A DNA stretch of 64,000 nt from NCBI GenBank assembly GCA_033558025.1, contig JAUCEF010000005.1, forward strand, positions 5,890,001 to 5,954,000, written 5' to 3'. The stretch comes from Phytophthora sp. 'mugwort'. Lineage: Eukaryota; Oomycota; Peronosporomycetes; Peronosporales; Peronosporaceae. Below the pieces are notes generated by a model, which saw nothing but the letters and a program-made list of their open reading frames with translations, had not been told where the DNA came from and searched no databases. Of this stretch, positions 42,648 to 51,700 are shown one piece after another. Position 1 is the stretch's first letter, and each line of letters opens with the position of its first letter. Made by a program: the position numbers and the translations under genes.

Positions 42648-43364
42648 TCATAGTCTAAATGATCCTCCAGACTTCTTTCCACGTGCTGCACGTACAAGAG
42701 CCATGCGTTCCTTCGCTTGCTGTGAACCCTTGACCGCTACACCAACTCCTACACCGTACCGCTTCTTGATCTGACCTCGAACATCCTTAATTACTGCTGT
42801 ATGTGCTGGTGCACGACTAATAGCAAGCCTCTCTAGTTCATCGACAGCATCTGTCAGCACACCCTTTTTCTTCATATATTTCACCGCGTCTCTGCTCCGC
42901 TTCTTAACCGTAGCCATGCTTACACCTGCTCCTTCATCAACCCCAATTCCTGTGAGTGATCTCAGTCCTGATCGAGCAGTTGCTGCAGCCGCGGGGTTCC
43001 CTGTAAACGCTGCGATCGGGACAACAGCTGCGTCAGCAAGCTTGCTCAATACCCCCGAGTCCTTGGCCCATGAGAAAGCCTTCTTAATGCCTCCCCAGAT
43101 CTTCCCCCAGATCGATCCTCCATAAATGCCGCCGCCTTGTAAGTGCTTGAATGGATATCCTATCTCCTTGTGGGAGATCTGAAGCCGAGTTCCTTTGCCA
43201 GCTCGACGAGCTTTGAGCGCCTTCTTATATGACTCTGGATGCAGATGCAGAGTGCTGCCTTTTCCTTTCAGGTCATTGGCTGACAGTGTTAGAGTCCCGG
43301 TATTAAAGCATCGTTTTAGCTTGGTCTCCGGGATATCGGATGAAACTTCCAGCTCTTTGAACAT
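42648..43364 (-). CDS. Protein VI-like capsid-interior/membrane-active protein
   Basis: 238 residues. After a 75-residue leader comes HLQGGGIYGGSIWGKIWGG. LQGG-G (residues 75-79) fits the adenovirus-type protease site, and the segment downstream (about 83-100) is an amphipathic Trp/Lys/Gly helix followed by VLSKLADAAVVPIAAFTGNP. This layout (propeptide, protease site, amphipathic helix) is that of adenoviral pVI and its Polinton counterparts, which aid assembly and breach membranes on entry. The C-terminal half is very basic (KKRYGVGVGVAVKGS...KKSGGSFRL), suiting DNA or capsid-interior contact. It sits head-to-tail behind the protease gene on the minus strand, 15 nt apart. TATAG lies near 43374-43370, just before its ATG. 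Confidence 0.75.
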   Translation of the reverse strand: MFKELEVSSDIPETKLKRCFNTGTLTLSANDLKGKGSTLHLHPESYKKALKARRAGKGTRLQISHKEIGYPFKHLQGGGIYGGSIWGKIWGGIKKAFSWAKDSGVLSKLADAAVVPIAAFTGNPAAAATARSGLRSLTGIGVDEGAGVSMATVKKRSRDAVKYMKKKGVLTDAVDELERLAISRAPAHTAVIKDVRGQIKKRYGVGVGVAVKGSQQAKERMALVRAARGKKSGGSFRL

Positions 43365-43379
43365 CGTTTCTATACAAGC

Positions 43380-43757
43380 TCAGAGAATTGTAATGTTGAG
43401 ATCATCAAATCCCCTCGTCAACAAATGCGGCTTGTTGTGTTGCCTAGCGTACAGAAACAGTAACGCCCATACTCCGCAATACTCGGCATACGTACCCTGG
43501 TATTGAATCTCGTTATACTTTCGAACACCAAATCGAGCGGGTGGAGCCTCCCCCATTGAATCGTAATACTGACCATTATGCAGCGCTGTCCAATGACCTA
43601 GCCCTCCGCCTTTGCGCAGCAAAATCAGATATGAACCGCACTTGGGGAGAGGCCCAGTCACTTCTGGTGCGTCGAAGATGTTGTCGATCCGTACGCCGAT
43701 TCGGTCTGCGAGTTTGATCAGGTCGTCATCGCTAGTGACAGGTTTGACCAGCTCCAT
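43380..43757 (-). CDS. Adenovirus-type (C5/Ulp1-like) maturation cysteine protease
   Basis: 125 residues, short for the family but with all active-site elements: GHWTAL (H55), YYDSMGEAPP (D66), NEIQYQGTYAEYCGVWAL (Q85/Q87 oxyanion candidates, nucleophile C94). The His-Trp, Asp-Ser-x-G and Gln...Cys-Gly blocks are those of Polinton PRO and adenoviral proteases, which trim capsid proteins at xGx-G/xGG-x sites during maturation. Candidate substrates in this element are the pVI-like protein and the 857-residue protein. ATATAG lies 19 nt upstream of its ATG, in the strip shared with the divergent major capsid gene. Confidence 0.9.
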   Translation of the reverse strand: MELVKPVTSDDDLIKLADRIGVRIDNIFDAPEVTGPLPKCGSYLILLRKGGGLGHWTALHNGQYYDSMGEAPPARFGVRKYNEIQYQGTYAEYCGVWALLFLYARQHNKPHLLTRGFDDLNITIL

Positions 43758-43799
43758 TATTTATTTTTGATCAGCCTATATGGAGCCTCCAATATAACC

Positions 43800-45512
43800 A
43801 TGGCCACCCAACTAGGTGATCAGTATCTCTACCAGTCGGCTCTCAAAAATGAACCAGACATCAAGGTCAGTTCGCGTAAACGCGTGCCGTTTGTAATTGA
43901 TATTTCGCAGGGGTCGTATTCGTCCGGAGTTGTGACCATTGATGCTACTTCGCAGCTCAACGGGGCAGAGGGGCTCTCGAGCCTTCGTGAGGCATACTTA
44001 ATGATACCATACAAAGTCTCAATGAAGAATACGCATGGCTCGGTTGCTCTTGGTGCCGCTGCCAATCGACTCTCTCTCGGTCTTAAATGCGGAATCTGGA
44101 ATATCATCGATTCGATGTCACTGGAATTGAATTCGAAATCAGTCATTTCGATGATCGACTACTCAATGTTTTCGAATAATCTGCGAGCTATGACCGAATT
44201 CTCCTCGGGCTACGTGGATAAGCATGGAGCAGAGTCGTTTCTTTTCCCTGACTCGTCTGGATCAACTCTATGGAGCGCCTCAGCAACAACCAACGGCGAT
44301 GGGTTCTGCAACAACACGACCAATGTCGCAGCTAATCCATCAACCTCAGGCGTTCTTCCGGCCAATGAGGGCTTCGCTAAGCGACTGCTTTGCAACCCAC
44401 CGCCGGCCTCGACAAACACTTTCGGTTGGCCATCAATCGCATCTGCTTCGAGTAGCGTCATCGCGAATCAACATGGACGAGGCGCGTTCGTGGCAGGCTC
44501 TCCTGCCCCAGGAGCTATTGCTGGTTCGTATCATTACATGCTCAAGATCAGACTCGTTGATTTGCATCCCATCTTTGAACAGCTCAATCTATGCGCGAAC
44601 CCACAAATCAAGCTTCGATTGCGCCTCAACCAGGGTAGCGCCGTCATTAACACAGATGCTTCGTCTCGTATGTCTCTCTCCTCAGTCACTCTCGCCAGCG
44701 GTAACGTCTGCCCGATCATGGTCTCGTCCTCGGCTCCTGGTAGCCCTAACAACGGGGTGGTGCCAGCAAGCGGACAGTTTAGCATTGCTTGGGGATGCGT
44801 CGTGAACTCGCTTGAACCTACTGTCGACTCGACCTACATGTCGTTCACCACTTGCCGTCTATACGTCCCTTTCTTTGACCTCGAGAACCCTCAGGCGATT
44901 ATCTCGAAACCCCTCAAGAAGATTCGATACCTTAGCTTCTACCCTCAGTGGTTCTACCAACGCGCTGGAATTGGTATTAAACCCGATGGCACCCAACACA
45001 ACACCGCGTTCGATCTGCAATTGTCTGCTTCGTTGAAGGATGTGCGATTCGTAGCGGTATTACCATTTGCAGAGACATCGGCAGGGAACTACGCATCCGC
45101 TACGTGTCAGCAGTTCCAATCGCCTTTTGACAGCGCTCCGTGGACGGTTCAACCAGGTAGTTGTATTCGCAATTTCAACGTTCGTATCGGCTCTCAGCAG
45201 GTCTTCGACCTCAATCATGATTATGATTGGCACTCGTACTCGAACGAATTTGCGAAGATCTCCAGTATTAACGGGGATCTCTCAGAGCAGCTGTCGAATG
45301 GCCTCGTCGATTTGCGCACATGGTCATTGACAAATCGAATTCTCATCGCAGATGTTAGTCGATTGACCGATAAGGACGTCCCGCAATCGATCCAGGTCCA
45401 AGGAACGAACGCTTCGTCGCAGGGAGTCAATCTGCTCGTTCTTGTGGCCTATCAAAACGAGCTCACCTACAACATGCTCACAGGAGAGGTCGAAGAATAC
45501 ACTGCTTCGTGA
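43800..45512 (+). CDS. Major capsid protein (double jelly-roll)
   Basis: 570 residues from MATQLGDQYLY. The open frame begins at 43767, but ATATAACC ends 2 nt before the ATG at 43800 and favours this start. N-terminal RVPFVIDISQGSYSSGVVTID and LREAYLMIPYKV, central YHYMLKIRLVDLHPIFEQL, and C-terminal YLSFYPQWFY, FNVRIGSQQVFD and INLLVLVAY-type strands fit the double jelly-roll major capsid of Polintons, virophages and adenovirus-like viruses. It forms pseudo-hexameric capsomers. Length is usual for Polintons. No frameshift or stop is seen. Confidence 0.9.
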   Translation: MATQLGDQYLYQSALKNEPDIKVSSRKRVPFVIDISQGSYSSGVVTIDATSQLNGAEGLSSLREAYLMIPYKVSMKNTHGSVALGAAANRLSLGLKCGIWNIIDSMSLELNSKSVISMIDYSMFSNNLRAMTEFSSGYVDKHGAESFLFPDSSGSTLWSASATTNGDGFCNNTTNVAANPSTSGVLPANEGFAKRLLCNPPPASTNTFGWPSIASASSSVIANQHGRGAFVAGSPAPGAIAGSYHYMLKIRLVDLHPIFEQLNLCANPQIKLRLRLNQGSAVINTDASSRMSLSSVTLASGNVCPIMVSSSAPGSPNNGVVPASGQFSIAWGCVVNSLEPTVDSTYMSFTTCRLYVPFFDLENPQAIISKPLKKIRYLSFYPQWFYQRAGIGIKPDGTQHNTAFDLQLSASLKDVRFVAVLPFAETSAGNYASATCQQFQSPFDSAPWTVQPGSCIRNFNVRIGSQQVFDLNHDYDWHSYSNEFAKISSINGDLSEQLSNGLVDLRTWSLTNRILIADVSRLTDKDVPQSIQVQGTNASSQGVNLLVLVAYQNELTYNMLTGEVEEYTAS

Positions 45513-45522
45513 GCGAAAAAAA

Positions 45523-45690
45523 TTACATTCCCTTGTACCGATCAGGATCCGGTTGGATAGGCTTGGCTGTGCGCACTGCTTGATGCGGTATGAACGGCTC
45601 GTACTGGTATCGTTTCGGTGGCCGCTCAACATAGACAATGCGATTGTCGATCGGGGGTGGCTCCGGCACGTCAACGTATTCGATGTCCAT
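45523..45690 (-). CDS. Small proline-rich protein (55 aa), hypothetical
   Basis: ATG at 45690 and stop TAA at 45525-45523. It reads MDIEYVDVPEPPPIDNR, then a Pro/Tyr/Lys-rich stretch ending PDPDRYKGM. It lies 10 bp after the stop of the convergent major capsid gene and 2 bp downstream of the 102-residue gene on the same strand. TATAG stands 2 nt before its ATG and ATATAACC about 20 nt before. No family recognised; supported mainly by position and the start motif. Confidence 0.45.
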   Translation of the reverse strand: MDIEYVDVPEPPPIDNRIVYVERPPKRYQYEPFIPHQAVRTAKPIQPDPDRYKGM

Positions 45691-45692
45691 GT

Positions 45693-46001
45693 CTATAAGA
45701 TCTTGGTTATATCTGAGCGCAGCTTTGTCATTTTAACACTGAACGGGGATCGTAAAAGCCACTCCAAGTATTGACGATCGATCGCTAATACTTGAAGGAT
45801 TGTCTTATCCTTGTATTTGCCGAAGGTCAGCAGATAGCTTCCGTCAGAATCCTTAAACTTCGTGTCAAGGTATCCCCTCAGCTCCGGCTTCGATTGCAAT
45901 ATTATCTCCTGACTGTGCAGCCAGCGCATGTATCGTGGATCCTCTGTATAGGCCTCGTCGTATGACTTGCCTTTGTGTCGGCCAAAGTTAATCTCGCTCA
46001 T
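45693..46001 (-). CDS. Tandem ExoX-C/DUF3820-like small protein (102 aa)
   Basis: Two copies of one short motif: INFGRHKGKSYDEAYTEDPR-YMRWL (residues about 4-30) and LTFGKYKDKTILQVLAIDRQ-YLEWL (about 57-82). The pattern FGK(Y/H)KxKxxxxV...D..Yl.WL is that of the small domain at the C-terminus of exodeoxyribonuclease X-like proteins and DUF3820, seen in phages and large DNA viruses. There is no nuclease core, so a DNA-associated accessory role is only inference. CTATAG at 46011-46016 precedes the ATG by 9 nt. Confidence 0.65.
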   Translation of the reverse strand: MSEINFGRHKGKSYDEAYTEDPRYMRWLHSQEIILQSKPELRGYLDTKFKDSDGSYLLTFGKYKDKTILQVLAIDRQYLEWLLRSPFSVKMTKLRSDITKIL

Positions 46002-46081
46002 CGTCTATTACTATAGATACCCAACGAAAATATTTTTGAGCGATATTTACCACAGCGGCAATGCAATAGCTGGTCACCGGA

Positions 46082-46301
46082 TCATACACGTGCATGAGCG
46101 GGTAAATCTGAGGTCAGACACGTGTCTGAGCTGGTCCAATTTTATCGAGGCATTGGTTGAGCGTACGCTAGAAGCTGAATAGAGACTTCTCATGCAGGTC
46201 ACCGGATCAGACACGTGTCTGAGCGGGCTGGGTCACTTGACGTTTCTGAGCTACAATACGTGTTGGAGCTCAAAGTCTGAGCGGCAACACGTGTTGCAGC
46301 T
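46082..46301. repeat. Cluster of CACGTG-type palindromes
   Basis: TCAGACACGTGTCTGA occurs perfectly at 46114-46129 and 46207-46222. Variants are TCATACACGTGCATGA (46082-46097), CAATACGTGTTGGAGCT (about 46254) and CAACACGTGTTGCAGCT (about 46285). Most are followed by GC(T/G)(G/C)G. Possible protein-binding or replication-related sites. Confidence 0.6.
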
Positions 46302-46944
46302 CGGCTCCGTCGCGCAAACCTTTTTCTCGGACTTTTTTTTTATTTTTGCTCAACTTTTCAAAAAGTTTGCACAGACCCCAACCTTGACAAATACACCTCC
46401 TTCGCATCTGAGCTATTGCATGGCTGTTGTCGCTCGTCTCTGAGACGATCCTCGCTTTCGATATGATCTCCATCGCATGAGAAGCCTCGACACTGCTTCT
46501 AGCAAGCTCTCATTCAATGTAGACAACTGATATAGCATGCATTGCAAATCCAAGCGAAAAAGGCCTTCAAGTACTCACCAGTTCACTAAAATAAAAGAAG
46601 AGAGTAGCATCACAAATGGGCTACCTCGACGGACGTTCCGCTCCTCTCGAATGTTTCGGGCTCTATGGGGCCAGCTACTACCTGCACGCGCCTTTCTTCC
46701 GGGGTTGGTCATTCTCGACAATCTGGTGCTTGCCTCACCAAGCGAGCAGTCGGTCCATCACTCTCTTCAGTCTCAGTTGTATCTGGGTTTGACGGTCGTG
46801 GCTCCACGACACACTAGACAAGCGATGCTCAACAACGTTCGGACTCTATAGCGCAAGCGTCTTCCGTGGTTCCATTGCTGAACAGTCGCGGGTCTGGTCG
46901 TGCCGCTTCGCCGAGGTTGCAAGTCTCGACCGTTGGTATACTGA

Positions 46945-47085
46945 ACCGCCGTCGCTCAAGATGGGTTCAGTTGGTGTGGTCCACATACGCATCGCTTCGC
47001 GTACGCTACAGAACCTCTCCATATATAGTGAGCCATCGTCGCTCAAGATGGATTCATATGGTGTGGACCACAAATGTACTGTCGC
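46945..47085. repeat. Two-copy direct repeat near right end of Polinton
   Basis: CGTCGCTCAAGATGG(G/A)TTCA with following GGTGTGG(T/A)CCACA occurs at about 46953 and about 47037, each preceded by a TATAC or TATATA stretch. The period is about 84 bp. Confidence 0.6.
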
Positions 47086-47262
47086 AAACGTCTTGCAAGA
47101 TTTGGTGACAGCTCTTGATTGGCTGATCGATTAGCAAATCGCTTCTAATTGGCTAGCCTTTGATTTGCAGTTTTCCGTCACTAACGGGATTCGACATTAT
47201 GAAGCAGACTATCCGCGAGGACCATCCTGAGCAACCGGGTGCGAGATATGTCGCAGCCGGCG

Positions 47263-47666
47263 AGACGCAATATCATTGGCTGAAATTCTTGTCACGCAGT
47301 TTCCCATCAATTATGGAGGAGGCTCATAACAGGCAAATGTCACAAAGTCCTTGCGCGATTTCGTGACACATTGCAATTGTCCGCGAGATTTTGTCGGATC
47401 TCAGACAGATGGAATATCATTGGCTCTTAATTTGCATAAACCCGTTCCCGACGGAAAGCTGCAAATTAGGATTCATGTTCGCAAATGGTACGGCGTTGCC
47501 CTCATATTGAAAGAAGGCTCTCTGTTGATAAAAGACCACGACTGGAGCTGTGGGTAAAATCAGCTGGTATGCTCTACAGCCCGCTAGCACAGTTGTGGAG
47601 CATTTATATGCAAATGAATATGGTGAAATCAAAAAACGTGCACGTAATGTGCCGGTACATACTACT
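47263..47666 (-). repeat. Right terminal inverted repeat of Polinton
   Basis: Inverted counterpart of 30287-30656. It carries an extra ~34-base segment at about 47434-47470 and ends ACTACT. Confidence 0.92.
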
Positions 47667-48388
47667 GGCGCTCCGGTCAGCGAGGACGACTTGGTGATCA
47701 CGCTTTTGGGAAGTCTGAGCGAGTCGTACCAGTTCCTGATCACGGCGTTGGAGTCGAGAGCCGACTCACTGTCGTGGGAACTCGTGACGTCTCGGCTGCT
47801 TCATGAGGACATGAAGCGCAAGGAACAAGGTGGCGGTACGGACGGCACCGCGCACGGTCAAGGTCAAGCGTTCATGACAAGCGACAACAAGCGCAAGGGT
47901 CGGCAGGCGCAGAAGACTAGTGCCTGTCACTACTGTGGCGAGCAGGGACATTGGATCGCCAAGTGTCCGGTGCGAATCCGCGAGAACGCGGAGCGGCAGA
48001 GGCCGCAACGAGCGAATGTCGCGCAGAGTGAAGACGACTCTGGCGACTTCCTCTTCTCGGTTGGTGGTAACACGGGTGCCTCCAAGTCGAATGGAGTGTG
48101 GCTGGTCGACTCAGGTGCGACGCAGCACATGACGTACTCGAAGGAGTACATGAAGAACTACAAGAAGATCTCTCCGGTGGACGTGCATCTCGCGGACGAC
48201 GGTGTGGTTCAGGCTGTGGGGACCGGCGACATTGTGATGTCGATGAAGACCCCGCGCGGCATGAAGAAGGGTGTACTCACGAACGTGTGGCACATTCCGA
48301 AGCTGTCGCGCAACCTGTTTTCGGTTGGTCGGTTCACTAAGGACGTCGGGCCAGTTATCTTCGAGAGCGACGGGTGCTTCGCTGAAAC
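47667..48388 (+). pseudogene. Copia element T, gag-protease continuation
   Basis: From the second GGCGCT the T frame resumes: APVSEDDLVITLLGSLSES, CCHC CHYCGEQGHWIAKC, protease WLVDSGATQHM, GVLTNVWHIPKLSRNLFSVG, to GCFAE. It is interrupted at GAAAC (48384-48388) by element X and resumes at 53127. It differs from U at many residues (KRKGRQAQKTSACHYCGEQG), confirming a separate subfamily. Confidence 0.88.
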
Positions 48389-48731
48389 TATTGAGGGTTG
48401 CCAGGTTTTGGTACTGTGTACCAGTAACCGGTTAACCCGAACCGGTCCAACACGATCCCGCGATGTTTACGGTACGTTGTTTACGCAACCGATGATTAGA
48501 CGAGTAGGATGATTGGACGAGTGCGGAGTGTTGGTGATTGGATGCACCAAATGATTGGATGCAGGGCTGCATATCTATGTGGTAGACTAGGTAGTGTAAG
48601 CTCCGATAAATCAATCACTTTCGAATCTTCCTTCTTCAGCTCAAGTGGTCTTCACTCCGGTCCCCGCACCCAAGTGCAGAACTCCCTCCGCTCAATCCAA
48701 GCCTCGCTTCAAGACCTCAACACCTTTATCA
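48389..48731 (+). repeat. 5' LTR of X
   Basis: 343 bp, TATTGAGGG...CACCTTTATCA. An internal palindrome CCGGTTAACCCGAACCGG lies near its start. Confidence 0.92.
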
Positions 48732-48747
48732 GGTTATGAGCCCAAGC
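48732..48747 (+). promoter_or_regulatory. Primer-binding site of X (half-tRNA type)
   Basis: GGTTATGAGCCCAAGC directly follows the LTR. It is complementary to the initiator tRNA-Met anticodon region and contains the gag ATG (48736). Confidence 0.7.
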
Positions 48748-51700
48748 ACCATGTCCTCTGCCCAAGACGTCTCGACCAAGGTCTCCATCGACAAGTTCAA
48801 CGGAGACAACTACGCGACGTGGAACCGCTACATGCGTGGCGTGTTCCTGACCAAGTCGACGTGGCATGTGGTGAATCGGGAAACGTCTCCATCCTTTACG
48901 GACTCCCGGGCCAAGGACGAGTATGTCAAGTCGAGCAACATCGCTTTTGGACTGATGTTGCTTCACATGGACGCCGACTACCATCATGTGGTCGATGACT
49001 GCGAGGAAGCATGGATCGCGTGGACGCGCTTGAAGACGCTGTACGGTGGATCGCAGAAGGCTGGTCGCATCTACCTCAAGCGACAGCTCTTCAGCATGGA
49101 GATGTCGGAAGGCGGCAATGTGTTGCATCATTGCAATGATGTCCTGAACATCAGCGCCAAGCTCAGCAGCATCGGCGCCAAGATGGAGGACGAGGACGTG
49201 GCGATCTGCTTGCTGCGCAGTCTCCCCAAGAGCTACGAGAACGTCGTGCTGAACTTGGAGATGAGCAATGCAGAGCTGCGGTCGCAAGACGTTGTGAAGG
49301 TGCTCACGAACGAGCACATCAAGCGACAAGGCGAGAAGACGGCGACGGTGAAGACTGAGAACGCGGCCAAGGCGTTCAACACCGACCGTGAGCCTCGCCA
49401 ATGCACGTACTGCGGAAAATTGGGGCATGTCATTGACAAGTGCTGGACCAAGCAGAAGGACGAGAACAGAGGGCCAAGACGCGGCGGCAACGGCCGTGGA
49501 CGCGGGGCCAACAACATCCAGTGGAGAAACGACAGCGACGGCTACGACAACGACTACGATCGAGTGGCGTTCGCGGTTTCCCTGGAATGTGGAGTTTCGA
49601 CGGACAAGAATGTGTCCGGGATGTGGGCGGTTGACAGCGGTGCCACGCACCATATTTGCAACGACAAGTCCAAGTTCGCCAATTTGATCGAGCGAAATGA
49701 AGGCGAACTTTCGGTGGCCGATGGCAACAAGGCTGCCATCAAGGGTGTGGGGACCATCGTGGAAAGAGTGGTCCTGCCTAACGGCGACGAGCGCGAGATC
49801 GAGATCAAGAACGCGCTTTACGTGCCAAATATGAGCAAGAATCTGCTTTCAGTGCCGCAGATAAACAAGCATGGCAAGTTCCAAGTGGTATTTGACGGCA
49901 CTGAGATGCACGTTTCGCGCAAGGACTCGAATCAAGTGGTGGCGACGGCGGATCTCGTGGACGGACTCTACTGGCTTCGCACACCTCAGCGATCGGCAAA
50001 TGCGGCGACAAGTGGAAGGACGGTCGATTTGCACGCGCGTATGGGTCACGCTCCAGTCGAGGTTCTTCGCAAGATGGTCGACACCAAGATGATCAAGGAC
50101 GCGAAAGCACCTTCCAAGTCGAGTGGACCAAGTGTGTGTCGTGGTTGCCAGCAAGGCAAAATGGTCCAAAAACCATTCCCAAGCAACCGTGACAAGCGTC
50201 GCTACGACACATTTGAGCTGCTCCACTTTGACATCTGCGGACCCATGGAGGAAAACTCGCTTGGCGGTAGCAAGTACCTGCTCCTGATCGTGGACGAAGC
50301 CAGCGGATGCATGAAGGGTTTCTGTCTGCGTGCCAAGTCGGAAAGTGAAGACTGCATCAAGACATACATCATGAAGGTGCAGACGCAGTTCGGCAAGAAG
50401 GTCAAGTTTGTGCGGCACGACGGAGCTCGTGAGTTTGCGACTAACTCGCTCAAGGATTTTTACGAAGACGAAGGCATCGAGCAGCAAACCACGGTTCCGT
50501 ACGCGCACCAGACCAACGGCACGGCAGAGCGAGCCATCCGAACTATCGTCACGATCGGCCGCAGCATGTTGCATCACGCCAAGCTGGACAAGTGTTTCTG
50601 GGCTGAGGCGGCGATGACGGCCATCTATGTGAAGAACCGCCTGCCGTCACCCAAGATCGAGCACAAGACTCCGTTCGAGATCGTCTACAAGTCCAAGCCG
50701 AGTGTGAAGCACATGCGTGTTTTCGGCTGTCGGACGTACATCCTGACTCCGAAGGAGAAGCGACTCAAGTGGGATCCCAAGGCTCGCGCCGGATTGTTTC
50801 TGGGTTACGAAGAAGTGTCCAAGGCGTATCGACTTTATGACATCGAGGCGGGGCAGGTAGTCATCAGTCGCGATGTCAACTTCGATGAATCAACCTTTGG
50901 ATTTTCACCGTCGATTTCTGATGAAGATGTCGACGACCTGGACTTCGACTCGCTCGACATCGACGATGATGGTCCGCGCCAGACGGAGTACAAACAGGCA
51001 GGGAAGCGCAAGAGCCGCCCGAGTGACGAAGATGAAGCTGCCAGAAGACCGCGCGCTGTGCGTCATCGACCTGGACTGGAAGAAGCAAGTGCACCGAACG
51101 ACTCCCCTTCGCACCGAACAGACGCAGATGAAGAAGAAAAGTCTGGAGACCAAGATGAAGAATCGACTCCATCTGTGTTTTGGCGTGCAAGTGCCAACGC
51201 GGTCGAAGCAGCCGTGGACTTATCGGAGCCGTCGACATTCCAAGAAGCGGTCAACGGCCCGGACCAATTGCACTGGCGCAAGGCGATTCGTGCTGAGTTA
51301 AAGTCGATGCGACTTCGTGGTGTGTTTCGTGCTGCCAAGTTGCCCAGCGGACAAAGCGCCATCGGTACCAAGTGGGTGTTCAAGATTAAGCGCAAAGCCG
51401 ACGGATCGATCGAGAAGTACAAGGCGCGCCTGGTGGCCAAGGGTTTCAAGCAAAAGTACGGCATCGACTACACGGAGACGTTCTCGCCCGTGGTCAAGTA
51501 CGTGACGCTGCGCATGGTCATCGCGATTGCCAAGTATTTCGACTGGCCCCTCGACCAACTCGACGTGGTAACGGCATTTCTGTACGGCGTCATGAAGGAG
51601 TTGGTGTTCTGCGTGGTTCCTGAAGGCGTCGAGCTGGATGGTGATTTCGACTGCCTGGAATTGGTGAAGGCGATTTACGGTCTCAAGCAAGCTTCGCGCG

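Larger units (their letters stand above)
46002..47262. other. Right subterminal non-coding region of Polinton
   Basis: About 1.26 kb without a supported gene. It contains a cluster of CACGTG-centred palindromes (46082-46301), an AT-rich patch (46320-46370) and a two-copy repeat around CGTCGCTCAAGATGG (about 46945-47085). A 104-codon frame at 46537-46851 has no recognisable protein character. Confidence 0.6.
30287..47666. mobile_element. Complete Polinton/Maverick DNA transposon (virus-like, 17.4 kb)
   Basis: A 17,380-bp element with a 6-bp target duplication GGCGCT on both sides (30281-30286, 47667-47672) and inverted termini starting AGTAGTATGTACC, the terminal character and TSD length of Polintons. 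Genes in order: PolB, integrase, large unassigned protein, 88-residue protein (+); fibre-like S74 protein (-); ATPase, minor capsid (+); pVI-like, protease (-); major capsid (+); 55- and 102-residue proteins (-). PolB, integrase, ATPase and protease are the Polinton core. Major and minor capsid plus maturation protease give it a full virion module. All frames are open. It sits in the gag of copia element T. Confidence 0.95.

Noticed and set aside
46537..46851. 104-codon plus-strand frame in the right subterminal Polinton region
   Set aside because: No recognisable composition, motif or upstream ATATA(A/G) element. Probably chance.
48709..49653. Long minus-strand open frame (314 codons) opposite the X gag, and many similar mirror frames along all copia copies
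   Set aside because: They lie antisense to gag-pol with verified catalytic motifs, recur identically in every copy, and are His/Arg/Leu-rich as expected from GC-rich antisense reading.
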